Positions 33,199 through 43,000 of a stretch of DNA of 64,000 bases are shown here, piece after piece (the first letter of the stretch is position 1; every line of letters begins with the position of its first letter). Made by a program: the position numbers and the translations under genes. Source of the DNA: Burkholderiales bacterium 39-55-53. Its GTDB lineage: Bacteria; Pseudomonadota; Gammaproteobacteria; Burkholderiales; Burkholderiaceae_C. The stretch lies in assembly GCA_002282445.1 (NCBI GenBank), contig NCJK01000002.1:310001-374000 (forward strand). Direction: 5' to 3'. The notes under the pieces were generated by a model that saw only the letters and a list, made by a program, of their open reading frames with translations, was not told the DNA's origin and did no database searches.

Positions 33199-33498
33199 TC
33201 ACCAGTCTGAATCATCATTGAATAATGCTCCTCTACCTGTGGCGATATCACCAGTTCTGATGCTGCCGTCTGAACTCATCGAATCCCCCAGGCTGGTAAA
33301 AAGACTCCCATCACTTCCAACCACGGTGTTGTCACTAACCCGGGTGTAAACAGTTCCCTTAGTTGAAACGCTCACATCATCGCTGACTTGATTGATGACA
33401 TCTCCGTTGGTCGAAACCCACGTCTTAACGCTAACCTTAGTCAAAATCTCGCCATGGTTGCTGTCAGAAATTCCAAATAATTGCTTAATGAAGGTCAC
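33199..33498 (-). CDS. Small repeat-containing hypothetical protein
   Basis: The 99-residue protein has no signal peptide. It contains tandem beta-like units of roughly 17 residues: TWVSTNGDVINQVSDDVSV, STKGTVYTRVSDNTVV, GSDGSLFTSLGDSM, SSDGSIRTGDIATG. The pattern of a turn (NGD, KGT, DGS) followed by a strand suggests a small beta-sheet. A start at 33498 with an AAAGGAGT site upstream is good. Function unknown. Confidence 0.6.
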   Translation of the reverse strand: MTFIKQLFGISDSNHGEILTKVSVKTWVSTNGDVINQVSDDVSVSTKGTVYTRVSDNTVVGSDGSLFTSLGDSMSSDGSIRTGDIATGRGALFNDDSDW

Positions 33499-33597
33499 GT
33501 TCGACTCCTTTGCAATCTAATTTTCAATAATGATGCCAAGCCCGCAGTATCAATGCCGTTGCCGAAGACTGAAGCAGCTGTAACAGAATAGCCCCTC

Positions 33598-33687
33598 AAG
33601 CGACAAATTATGTCGTTTTTAGAATATTTCTAGTAAACTGATCTTTACGATCAACCCAACCTCCACAAGCGACGCAAATTGTCGCTT
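33598..33687 (+). promoter_or_regulatory. Two inverted-repeat operators before the WYL regulator
   Basis: Site 2 is AAGCGAC (33667-33673) and GTCGCTT (33681-33687), perfect arms with a 7-base spacer. Site 1 is AAGCGACA (33598-33605) with TGTCGTTT (33611-33618), one mismatch. They lie upstream of the WYL gene start at 33710, with an AT-rich possible promoter between them. WYL-type defence regulators (BrxR, CapW) bind such repeats and repress their own operons; the same is inferred here. Confidence 0.6.
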
Positions 33688-33709
33688 AGATACTTACATT
33701 AGAGGGTAA

Positions 33710-34786
33710 ATGAACGACACCCTTATGCGCCAGTGGGCAATGATGCGTCTAATCCCAAGATACCCTCGCCGCATTGATACCCCTACCATACACAGCCATT
33801 TAATTGGTCAGGGGATGGCTGTGTCGCTCCGCACGGTACAACGTGACTTGAACAGCTTAGCCACATCATTTCCGCTGGACTTTGATGAGTCAAAGCCTCA
33901 AGGATGGTGTTGGCAGGAAGGTGCTAGCCAGCTCGAGATACCAAGCATGGATGCTCATGCAGCACTGACTTTCAATTTGGTGGAGCAGTACATGCAAAAT
34001 ATGCTGCCACGATCCACTTTGAACCAAATGGCCCCCTGGTTCAACGCCGCCGAGGGCGTAGCGAACTCACAGGTATCTTCCGTCAGCAAATGGCGCGACA
34101 AGCTCCGCGTGATTCCACACACCCTAAATAAGGTTCCTGCACCAATTGACCCCGTGATTCAGGCAACCATTTACAGTGGTTTGTTGAATGAGATGCAAAT
34201 CCAGGTGACTTATCGAGCTATCAGCTCAGGCGCAGAACCCAAAACCTACCCAGTCCATCCACTAGGGTTGGTCGTAATGGAGCAAGTTGTCTATTTAGTT
34301 TGCACCGTCAAGGAATACCAAGATGCAAGGTTCTTGGCACTGCACAGAATTGACAAAGCTGATCTGATCCAAGTGCCAGTTGTTCGACCAACTGCATTTG
34401 ATATTGACGAGTTCATCCTGAGCGAGTTTGGAATACGCTTAGGCAATGAACTCCTCAGCCTAGTTCTTCGCGTACGTGGCTTACTGACGAAATATTTAGC
34501 TGAAACTCCGCTTTCAACCTGTCAACTCATGACCCCGATTAACGATGAATGGACAAGAGTTGAAGTGTCTATTCAGGACACCGTTCAGCTGCGAAATTGG
34601 ATTCGATCTCTTGGTCCTGATGCGATCATCGAACAACCTAAATTCCTCCAAGAAGAGTTCCAGCGGGAATATGAAATATTGCTATCACAATACAACAATC
34701 TCAATGTTTTAATTAATGTAGGGGAACGACCATCGAACTCCTCCAGCAACATCTTGTTTTCCTCTATTCCGAGTAAGCGTCAATGA
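33710..34786 (+). CDS. WYL-domain transcription regulator of the defence-like operon
   Basis: The 358-residue regulator has an N-terminal winged helix-turn-helix (residues about 10-60; TIHSHLIGQGMAVSLRTVQRDLNSLATSFPL) and a WYL-type domain (about 150-230; QVTYRAISSGAEPKTYPVHPLGLVVMEQVVYLVCTVKEYQDARFLALHRIDKADL). The C-terminal extension follows the WCX pattern. Homologues called BrxR or CapW repress phage-defence operons and respond to a nucleic-acid ligand. The gene overlaps the helicase gene by 4 bp, and operator-like repeats precede it. Confidence 0.88.
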   Translation: MNDTLMRQWAMMRLIPRYPRRIDTPTIHSHLIGQGMAVSLRTVQRDLNSLATSFPLDFDESKPQGWCWQEGASQLEIPSMDAHAALTFNLVEQYMQNMLPRSTLNQMAPWFNAAEGVANSQVSSVSKWRDKLRVIPHTLNKVPAPIDPVIQATIYSGLLNEMQIQVTYRAISSGAEPKTYPVHPLGLVVMEQVVYLVCTVKEYQDARFLALHRIDKADLIQVPVVRPTAFDIDEFILSEFGIRLGNELLSLVLRVRGLLTKYLAETPLSTCQLMTPINDEWTRVEVSIQDTVQLRNWIRSLGPDAIIEQPKFLQEEFQREYEILLSQYNNLNVLINVGERPSNSSSNILFSSIPSKRQ

Positions 34787-36393
34787 AATTCGTAGATCTA
34801 CTGTCTAGGGCGGATACCGCACTCTCCGATTTGATGCCTGAAGGAACGCTGAGCATTGTTACGGCCATCGATTCGAAACTCGCCTATCCGAAGAATTTAA
34901 TAAAAGTTCTGCTGCAACTAAGGCCTGCAGATGTTCTACTAGACGATGCAGCAACTAGAAATCAACTGCTGCTTATGCTCTCTCCCAAGGAGGCTAAAGA
35001 CTTGGCGTCTGTTTTAAATTGGGACCAAAAAGGCGATGTCTACGCCTTTTTGGAAAAAAACAAATTCAAACGAGCCCCAGATAGAAAAGCCCTTTTCGAT
35101 TTCTTCAATGTCGAAGTTCCGGTGGCAGAAGTTAAGGAATTGGCTCCAACGACTGTAGACGTTTCCCCTGTTTTTCCACTTTTCCCACATCAAGCAAGAG
35201 CGCTCAGAAAAGTAGAAAGCTACCTAACACAAGAGCCCAGGCGAGCGCTGCTGCATATGCCTACGGGATCAGGTAAAACAAGAACAGCTATGAATGTGGT
35301 AGCTAACTATCTGCGAGAGAGAGACTCGGGTGTTGTTGTTTGGCTTGCTCACTCAGAAGAGCTATGTGAACAAGCATGGGATGAATTTAGAAAAGCTTGG
35401 GGCGCACTTGGGATTCGCAATGTTCCCCTCATTCGATACTGGGGTCCTTACGAGGAAGACCTTCGCAACGTAAAAGACGGAGTGATCATTGCAGGTTTGA
35501 AGAAAGCCTACTCCAGACTACTCAATGACGATGGACAATTCAGAGCGCTTAGTACAAGAGATCCACTCGTAGTGATGGATGAAGCACATCAAGCAATCGC
35601 ACCTACGTACCAACTAATCATTGATCAATTGTTGCGCCCTTTGTCTAAGGCTCAACTGTTGGGTTTGTCAGCCACACCTGGAAGGACTTGGAATGATCCA
35701 GACGCAGACAAAAAATTATCGACTTTTTTTGCCACTCGTAAAGTAACGCTAAAGGTCGATGGTTACGACAACCCAGTTTCGTATTTAATTAGCAACGGAT
35801 ATTTGGCTGAGCCGAAATTTGAGCAGATTGAGGTTGCTTCTAGTTTTGCACTTACCCAAGATGAGCAAGATCGAATTCGGGAAACATTTGAGCTGCCCTC
35901 CTCCGTTTTAGATCGATTGGGTGATGATGATCAGCGCAACTTGTTAATCGTTCATCATGCTGAACAGCTTCTGAAGCGACACAAGCGAGTAATCTTGTTT
36001 GCTGCCTCTGTTAAACAAAGTGATTTGTTGTCGGCTGTTTTGTCGGCGCGGGGCTATTGGGCGGCAAGCATTACATCAAAGTCGCCCAACGGGCGTTCTG
36101 AATCAATCGCTGCTTTTAAGGATGATGAAGATCGTCCGAAAATATTGTGCAATTTTGGTGTGCTGACGACTGGCTTTGATGCGCCACGTACTAGCGCCGC
36201 CCTTATTGCGCGCCCAACTCTTTCGCTTGTGCTTTACAGCCAGATGGTTGGTCGTGCTATGAGAGGTAAGGTTGCAGGTGGCAATGAAACGTGTGAAATT
36301 CTGACGGTGGTTGATACATCGCTGCCAGGTTTTGATTCTGTGGTTGATGCCTTCTCGAATTGGGAAGATGTTTGGAGTAATAACGATGAGTAA
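34783..36393 (+). CDS. DEAD/DEAH-box superfamily-2 helicase
   Basis: The 536-residue helicase shows motif I MPTGSGKTRTAM, motif II VVMDEAHQ, motif III LGLSATPGR, then LCNFGVLTTGFDAPRTSAALIARP (motif V region) and YSQMVGRAMRG (motif VI). Residues 1-125 are a separate N-terminal region of unknown fold, and the RecA-like domains run from about 140 to 520. It resembles the UvrB/RecG-like COG1061 helicases found in restriction and defence systems. It is translationally coupled to the WYL gene and overlaps the GHKL gene by 8 bp. DNA unwinding or translocation during target processing is inferred. Confidence 0.9.
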   Translation: MKFVDLLSRADTALSDLMPEGTLSIVTAIDSKLAYPKNLIKVLLQLRPADVLLDDAATRNQLLLMLSPKEAKDLASVLNWDQKGDVYAFLEKNKFKRAPDRKALFDFFNVEVPVAEVKELAPTTVDVSPVFPLFPHQARALRKVESYLTQEPRRALLHMPTGSGKTRTAMNVVANYLRERDSGVVVWLAHSEELCEQAWDEFRKAWGALGIRNVPLIRYWGPYEEDLRNVKDGVIIAGLKKAYSRLLNDDGQFRALSTRDPLVVMDEAHQAIAPTYQLIIDQLLRPLSKAQLLGLSATPGRTWNDPDADKKLSTFFATRKVTLKVDGYDNPVSYLISNGYLAEPKFEQIEVASSFALTQDEQDRIRETFELPSSVLDRLGDDDQRNLLIVHHAEQLLKRHKRVILFAASVKQSDLLSAVLSARGYWAASITSKSPNGRSESIAAFKDDEDRPKILCNFGVLTTGFDAPRTSAALIARPTLSLVLYSQMVGRAMRGKVAGGNETCEILTVVDTSLPGFDSVVDAFSNWEDVWSNNDE

Positions 36394-38197
36394 GGTAGAG
36401 ATCGTTCCTGCGCGGTTGGCTGTTAAGGCCATGAGGGACAACGGTTATAAAAACGCAGCATACGCAATTGCTGAACTGATGGATAACTCCATTCAAGCAG
36501 GTGCGAATAAGGTTGAGTTGCTGTGTGTTCAAAAAACAGATTTTGTTGAGCAGCGCTCTCGCCAGCGCATTGATCGAATTGCTGTTTTGGATAACGGGCG
36601 TGGTATGACCAAAGATGTCCTCCGCATGGCGCTCCAATTTGGAAATGGCACCAACTTAGATCCTGAAAATCAAACCCATATGGGCAAGTTTGGTATGGGT
36701 TTGCCTGCATCGTCGGTTTCCCAGGCTAGAAGGGTTGATGTTTGGTCTTGGCAGAAGGGCTTGAAGTCTGCCATGCATACATACCTAGATATCCAAGAAA
36801 TCGAGCAGGGTTCTTTGGATCAGGTTCCAGAGCCTGTACTCACCGAGATTCCAAAAGAATGGTTGGGTTGGAGTAAAGAGTTTGGCGATTCGGGAACGCT
36901 GGTGGTTTGGTCTCAGATCGACCGCTGTATTTGGCGAACTGGTCGAGCAATTATTGAAAACTCCGAGCAGCTTATCGGTCGTATGTATCGCAAGTTCTTG
37001 GAGAACGACAACGTCAAAATTCGACTTGCATGTATCGAAAGCGAGAGCCTCACATATTCAATCGACCAATTTGCTCGACCAAACGATCCTTTGTATTTAA
37101 TGGTTGGCACGTCTACCCCTTCGCCATACGACAAGGAGGCAATGTTTGAGCCTTATCCAGATGCTGGCTCATATGACGCGAAGCTTCCAATTAAGCTGGG
37201 TGATCAAACGCACTACGTACACGTTCGATGCAGTATGGCAAAGAAATCTGCGCGTGAGGGGGGTACGGCAGGTAATCGAGATTACGGTCTTCACGCTAAG
37301 AAGAACGTTGGCGTTTCTGTGGTGCGTGCTGGGCGTGAATTGGAATTGGACCCTTCATGGGCGTCAACTACTGATGCGAGAAATCGTTGGTGGGGTGTGG
37401 AGGTTGAGTTCCCTCCAGCATTAGACGAAGTGTTCGGCGTTACAAACAATAAACAAAGCGCTCGAAACTTCGCTGAGATTGCGAATCTGAGTTATGACGA
37501 TTTGTTGACCGAGGGCAAAACAATTTCAGCCCTCAAGGATGAAATGATTCGGGACGGCGATCCACACGCGTATTTGTTGGATGTTGCCGACTACGTGAGA
37601 AAACAAATCAAACGCATGTTCGATCTTGTCGACCAGCAGCTAAAAAATCAAAGAAGTCGTGAAACAAGGCATGACACGACTGCTCACGATGCTGAAAAAG
37701 AGGCCACAGAAAAAACGCGTGAGCGGCAGGCCGCTGGCAAGCGTGGCGAGAGTGATGCGGGTGAAAGCAAGCCTGTTGAAGAACGAAAAACTGATATTGC
37801 TACCAGTCTGACAGAGCAAGGTCTGAGTGAGGATGATGCAAAAGAAATTGCTGAGTCGGCTGTCAATGATTCATTGAAATATGTCTTCGCCGAAGCAAGC
37901 ATCGATAGTCCCGCATTCTTCTCTGTCCAGCCACGCGGCGGGGCACTGATCATCACTTTGAATACCCGCCACCCTGCATATTCGCGCCTTGTTGACGTTC
38001 TTGAGCGCGACAAGAAAGATCAGAGCACACAAAGCCTGGAAGAGCGATTGAATAACGCACTTAACGGCTTGAAGTTGTTGCTGATGGCGTGGGCTCGTTA
38101 TGAAGATGAGCAAGATTCGGCTCGTCGGGAAGACGCGCAGGATGCGCGCGTTGATTGGGGTCGAATTGCTCGGCGCTTCTTGGACCGTAACGAATAA
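36386..38197 (+). CDS. GHKL (Hsp90/MutL/MORC-type) ATPase
   Basis: The 603-residue product starts at the ATG at 36386 (MSKVEIVPARLAVKAM). It has an N-terminal GHKL ATP-binding domain with the N-box AELMDNSIQAGA (E30, D33, N34), G1 box VLDNGRGM (D69-G73) and G2 box MGKFGMGLP (99-107). The rest (about 190-450) may be a transducer-like region. A highly charged linker (ATEKTRERQAAGKRGE) and a helical C-terminus follow. No histidine-kinase phosphoacceptor domain is present, so it is not a sensor kinase. MORC/MutL-like clamping or ATP-dependent dimerisation on DNA is inferred. It sits between the helicase and PLD genes in one operon. Confidence 0.85.
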   Translation: MSKVEIVPARLAVKAMRDNGYKNAAYAIAELMDNSIQAGANKVELLCVQKTDFVEQRSRQRIDRIAVLDNGRGMTKDVLRMALQFGNGTNLDPENQTHMGKFGMGLPASSVSQARRVDVWSWQKGLKSAMHTYLDIQEIEQGSLDQVPEPVLTEIPKEWLGWSKEFGDSGTLVVWSQIDRCIWRTGRAIIENSEQLIGRMYRKFLENDNVKIRLACIESESLTYSIDQFARPNDPLYLMVGTSTPSPYDKEAMFEPYPDAGSYDAKLPIKLGDQTHYVHVRCSMAKKSAREGGTAGNRDYGLHAKKNVGVSVVRAGRELELDPSWASTTDARNRWWGVEVEFPPALDEVFGVTNNKQSARNFAEIANLSYDDLLTEGKTISALKDEMIRDGDPHAYLLDVADYVRKQIKRMFDLVDQQLKNQRSRETRHDTTAHDAEKEATEKTRERQAAGKRGESDAGESKPVEERKTDIATSLTEQGLSEDDAKEIAESAVNDSLKYVFAEASIDSPAFFSVQPRGGALIITLNTRHPAYSRLVDVLERDKKDQSTQSLEERLNNALNGLKLLLMAWARYEDEQDSARREDAQDARVDWGRIARRFLDRNE

Positions 38198-38203
38198 GCA
38201 GAC

Positions 38204-39178
38204 ATGGCCCGATACGACGAAGGCGAGCGACCTTCAGACTTCCCTTTCTCTGGCCAATTGATAGATGGCAGGGCAGCGGCTGACTGGTTGCTTTCTAAGG
38301 CTAGTGCGGCTCCTTCGGGGGTCTCACTTTGCTCCGCTTTTTTGAGATCTGAGGCAATGCGCGCGTTGTACTCTGGCGACCAAGTGGTTTACCAAGGGCG
38401 AATACTTGCGCGTTGGCGATTGGGAGATTTGCTAAGCGGCGCCTCAGACTTGGATGCGTATCCAATGGCTAAGCGGTTGGGCTTTTCATTTTTCGTGAGG
38501 CAAGATTTTCACGGCAAGGTGTTTTCTGTTCCTGGTAGCGGCATCGTTGTTGGCAGTGCAAACGCAACACTTTCTGGTTTTGGCCTGAAGGATTCTGCAA
38601 ATTCTGAGGTCTGCACCTTGGTTCCAGACTCTCGCGAAAATCAGTCTCTTTTGAACGAAATATTCGAGGGTTCAATTGAAATGACCGATGCCATTTTTGA
38701 GGAGATGTCGGCGGTAGTTCGAGAGGCTGAGATGAGTCAAGACTTAAAGCAGGAGTGGCCAAGCGAATTGATGGACAAACTGCAAGCCCCTGAATTTTCT
38801 GGCCGACTTCTCTTTTCAGAGTGTCTGGTTTCAATTCCTGAGATTGATGCGAGCGGAAATGTTGTCTGTCTGGACGACCGCGACTTGCATCTGCTTGGCG
38901 TCTCTGCGCGTGGTTTAGATTCCAGCACTTTAGAGCGAGCCTTCAAGGGAACACGGATATTCCGATGGTTGGTCCATGCACTCAAGGCGTCTGAAGGGGA
39001 AATGTACTTTGGCGCATTGACTGAGCGCCTGCATAACACGTTGCTAGATGATCCTGTTGTGTACCGTCGAGATGTGAAGACCGTTCTTCAGACGCTGCTC
39101 CAGTGGTGTCAATTGCTTGAGGCAGCGGGGGTGATCGTAGATCGCCCCAATCACTCGCAGCGCGTCAGACTGTCTTGA
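38204..39178 (+). CDS. Phospholipase-D-like protein, candidate nuclease
   Basis: The 324-residue protein carries one PLD-type active-site segment: H103-G-K105 (FHGKVFSVP) followed by GSAN at 117-120 (VVGSANATLSGFG). This matches the HxK...GSxN pattern, without a readable second copy. Single-motif members act as homodimeric nucleases (Nuc, BfiI type). The acidic residue usually following HxK is not evident, so activity may be altered. It starts 6 bases after the GHKL stop, and its stop abuts the convergent PAPS-reductase-like gene. A DNA-cleaving effector of the operon is inferred. Confidence 0.78.
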   Translation: MARYDEGERPSDFPFSGQLIDGRAAADWLLSKASAAPSGVSLCSAFLRSEAMRALYSGDQVVYQGRILARWRLGDLLSGASDLDAYPMAKRLGFSFFVRQDFHGKVFSVPGSGIVVGSANATLSGFGLKDSANSEVCTLVPDSRENQSLLNEIFEGSIEMTDAIFEEMSAVVREAEMSQDLKQEWPSELMDKLQAPEFSGRLLFSECLVSIPEIDASGNVVCLDDRDLHLLGVSARGLDSSTLERAFKGTRIFRWLVHALKASEGEMYFGALTERLHNTLLDDPVVYRRDVKTVLQTLLQWCQLLEAAGVIVDRPNHSQRVRLS

Positions 39179-40021
39179 TTACTTGTGACAGACTAGGCAA
39201 GCTCCGCCGCCTTCGTCTTCAAGATACAAGTCATCAAGATCAAGGTTCTCGGATGAGCAAACCCGTAGTGGATTGATTCTTCTGTTGGCAAGCTCGCGCT
39301 GCTTTCTGGCCTCAAAGTCTCGCTTGATTTGTTCCATACGCTCGGGTTTTTCCAGCTCGGCCAGTGGTTCGTTTTGCGACCATGTGAATCTTGTCCCGTT
39401 GTCTATGGCGGTCTTCTCCATATTTTTTGCATTCTCAAATGCTTCGGGGTGGCGCTCTTTGAGGCGAACCCACTCGATCTTTTGTTGAAAGAAGCAGAAG
39501 GTGCATCCGCTGCGAGATCGCCAGTCGTAGTATTTTGGTAGGCCAAGCCCTGAGGCTTCCAGGATGTCCAAAACGTCTTCTTTATTCAGTCCGTTCTCGC
39601 GGAATGGCAACTTAACCTTCAGGTTTTTGTGGTGCGACTGCATGCCATCGCGGTGCTCTTCGTCTGCTCTGATGGCGACGTAGGACACAACTTCGTCACC
39701 CTTGTTGAGCCACTCGTTTACCCACGCCTTAAATGGTTGCAGCTTCAGTTTGATCGTGCACCAGCGTGTCTGGGGGGACGGCAAGAAATTCCCGTTGTGC
39801 CTTAGCCAAAACTTGAAATCACGGTCGGGGTTGAGATAGTTAATTTTTCGGCCAAGCAGCCCTTCAAGCTTGCCCAGAAATTCATAGACCTCTGGCAGCT
39901 CTTCGCCAGTGTCGGTGAAGAAATACTGAATGTCTAATTCGGGAAAGTTTTCCCGCATGTAAATTGCCAAGGCGGCGCTGTCTTTGCCGCCAGAAAGGCC
40001 AAGGACGTGATGTGTAGTCAT
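39179..40021 (-). CDS. PAPS-reductase-family / DndC-like sulfurtransferase
   Basis: The 280-residue protein has the PP-loop ATP-pyrophosphatase motif LSGGKDSAAL (9-18) and FTDTGEELPEVYEF. Cysteines occur in SGCTFCFF, in a single Cys in RVCSSENLD, and in the terminal CLVCHK. Members adenylate or sulfurate substrates; DndC and SspD are the DNA-phosphorothioation members with an iron-sulfur cluster. The length is shorter than DndC. It overlaps the ATPase gene by 4 bp and is the last gene of the minus-strand operon. A role in DNA modification is inferred from family and partners. A plain PAPS reductase is less likely without sulfate-assimilation genes nearby. Confidence 0.8.
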   Translation of the reverse strand: MTTHHVLGLSGGKDSAALAIYMRENFPELDIQYFFTDTGEELPEVYEFLGKLEGLLGRKINYLNPDRDFKFWLRHNGNFLPSPQTRWCTIKLKLQPFKAWVNEWLNKGDEVVSYVAIRADEEHRDGMQSHHKNLKVKLPFRENGLNKEDVLDILEASGLGLPKYYDWRSRSGCTFCFFQQKIEWVRLKERHPEAFENAKNMEKTAIDNGTRFTWSQNEPLAELEKPERMEQIKRDFEARKQRELANRRINPLRVCSSENLDLDDLYLEDEGGGACLVCHK

Positions 40022-43000
40022 GAATTCACCTCGTCTTTTTGGGCTACTTTGATCCCGATATCTGCGAGGGTCGCGTAGATAAGTCGGGGGTCAATTTTTT
40101 CAAGGATTGGGAGAATTTGAATAACCGTGGCGTCAATCTTCGACTGGTCTGTCTTCGAGACTTCGATGGTTCTGCTCAAGTCGTTTCCTTGACCAGCAGA
40201 CAGCACAAGGTTGAACACCTTGCGGGCCGAATCACGACCGCGAAGTCCCGCAAGCGCTTCGGCTTTGCGGAAGTCCATCGACAGTGTGCCAAGTTGAATG
40301 ATGGCTGCATCAAGGTCTCTATCAACCCAGCTGTGAGATGGTTTGTTTATCGCATTGCTGATCAACGATTCAATAGAGGCGTCTGAGCCGTCAAACTCTT
40401 CTAACCTCGTAGCGAAGGATTCGAGCTGGAAGTTTCCAGTGATGCCTTTGACTGACTTTGCACGTTCGCGCAGATCGTCAACCGACCCGCCGCCATGCTG
40501 AAGGGAGTCAAGAACAATCTTTCTGATCTCATTCAACTTTGTTGGGTATGCGCCTTGCAGTTCATCAATTACAGAGCTGAGCTTGTTAACAAGTTCCGAT
40601 TCCGAAGTGGAGCCGAGAATTGTTGGGAGGTCGGCAAAGAGAACTTTATTTGGGTCGCTTGCCTTGAGAAGCATTGCGCGAACTTCTTGGGCAGAATCGG
40701 AAACCGCGTTGGTTCGCTTCGTCCAGTTGGGGAGATTCACAACAGTAGAAACAAGGCCGCGAGCAGTGTCGAGAGGTGAAATCGATGAGATGTCGGTGCC
40801 AACAAGATGCTGAGCGAGTACCTTTTGTGCAATGGCTTTGGCTAGGCTGCTCTTGTTTTCACCAGCTGAGACATATTTGAACTTGATCAGCTTGGGATCG
40901 TTCAACAACTCGTCAATGATTACTTCATTGATGTTGGGCGTGAATACATTGTCGAAATAAATGGCGATGTGTGCCTTGTTTGCCAGGAAAAAAGCAAGGG
41001 CAAGGATGGGCATCACTCCTCGTTTCAAACCATAGGGCGCGCTTTGCCAAAGGGCATAAATTTCGTCTAAGCCAAGTTTGTCCTCGGCATTTTTGAAGAT
41101 TTCATCGGTGTGATACCACAGCTCCAAATAAGTTGAGCCTGTTTCTCCGTCATCCTTCGGTTTTCCAAATCCCCAGCCTAGGCGTCCACGATTCATGTGT
41201 AAGCCAGGGGTGTTGAGAACTGTGTAGTAGAGGCCTGCGTCTGCGGGGTAGCCTTCATACCCCAGCTTCGACAGTCCTCCTTCTTTGAGCATCCGATACA
41301 TCAGCTCTCGTCGTGCTTTGACGATATTGCTGGAGAGTTCATCGCGGTTGATCAGCTCGCTGTTAATGATCGGTGTGCTGTGATAAATTTTTTCGGCAAC
41401 AGAAGAAGCAATTCCAGATACGGTGACGTTCTTCTCGTCGTTCAGCGTCTGCCCGTGACGGAACCAAGTCGCGGAACGAAAAGCGTCTGTCAATTCGTCT
41501 TGTAGTGCGCCACGCAGACTGGAGATTCTTGAGGTGAGTTCACGGCGAGCAACTGAATCACCTTCGAGTTCTGTTCGAGTTGTGAATACGCGCTCTGCGG
41601 CTGAGAGTTCGTGAGAAAGATCGGCAACTCGCTTGCCGTTTTTCGCTACGCCCAAAATGATTGGGGTATCGGTGTTTTCTTGGGAGATTTGCTGGATCGT
41701 TGAGAAAAACTGTTTGTCGGCAATTGGGGAGTCGGGCGCGCAAAGGACAAATGTGCCCACACTTCCAGTGGTGGGTTTGTAGTTTGCAATGAATGATGGC
41801 AGCTCAGCCAAGGGGACGATGGTTTTGCCAAACCAGCGCATTGTTCCCGTCTCGTGATAGAGACGTTTTGCGATCACAGGGTTGAGGTCTGTGAGTTCCG
41901 AGATCAGTTTGCCATTGAAAGCTGAAATTTCATTTCTGGTGCTGCTGATTGCTCCCTCGATGTCGAAGTCGCTACCTGCGAATACACCATACGCATTCAG
42001 GTGTTTGCGTTCAATCAGTATCTTCCATTCAACTAGCTCGGCGAGCGCTCGCTTGATGGCCTTTTTGTCTGAACCTTGTACGCAGGAAAGAATCGTTTCT
42101 TCATCGGGTGCCAACGCGGCACCGCTACGAAACATTTCGATTAACGCAACGGTTTTAGCGATCTCTCCATAAATGGACTGGCCCTTTGCTTCGGCGCGTT
42201 CGACTGAGTCAACGGCTTGTGCCCAACGATGGCCGTCAGGTGAAGCCAAGATGGCGGGCTCCGAGTTTGCGCGCAAATAGTCCCAATAGTGGGCTGGGCG
42301 ATACATTGAATCACCAGCAGCTTTGTGCGTTTGCAGGAATTCTGCAAAGCCGAGTGGCTCACGCGAGGCGAGAAATCCGAAGATGCTGCGCTCGTTTTGT
42401 CCAAACTTTCGTCTTGAGATTGGGCCGAGGAGTGAGGTGATTGCTGGGTGAAGCGGCCAGCACGCTAAAAGGCTTTCTGCTAAGTTTTTGGGGGCGGCTG
42501 GTCGACGTGTTTTGATATTGTTTGCAATGACGGAGCAGTCGTTGCGTGCATCAGAAATGTCTACGCTCTTGGCTCTACTGATCGATTGGCCAATGAGTTC
42601 GATGACTTCGTCGGATGCTGCAACAAGTGGGATGTCGATATAGCGCCCTTGAATCTTTGCCCAATCGTCGCGCGTTTGTCTTCCTAGCGAGGTGGCGTAG
42701 GCTTCGAAGGGTTGATGCAGGATTCCGACGACGACAAATTTGCCATTCGTTCGGCTGGCGGCTTCTGCGAGTTGTTGAAAGAAGTAGATATCTTCGGTGT
42801 TGTCGATTGCAGCGTGTTCTAAAAACTTGCCAAGTTCATCAATGATCAGCAGAAGTCCTTGTTTGTTGCTTTCGGCAAGCGTGACCAATTCGGCGATAAC
42901 GTCAGTGTTCTTCTTTTTGCCGAGTACAACGCCAGTTCTTTTTTCGATGGCGGCAATCAGCTGATCGCGCACGCTTGTGCGTTTCCCCACAACTGGCAAG

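Noticed and set aside
36386-38197. Sensor histidine kinase
   Set aside because: The GHKL domain is N-terminal and of Hsp90/MORC type, with no phospho-acceptor His domain or receiver.
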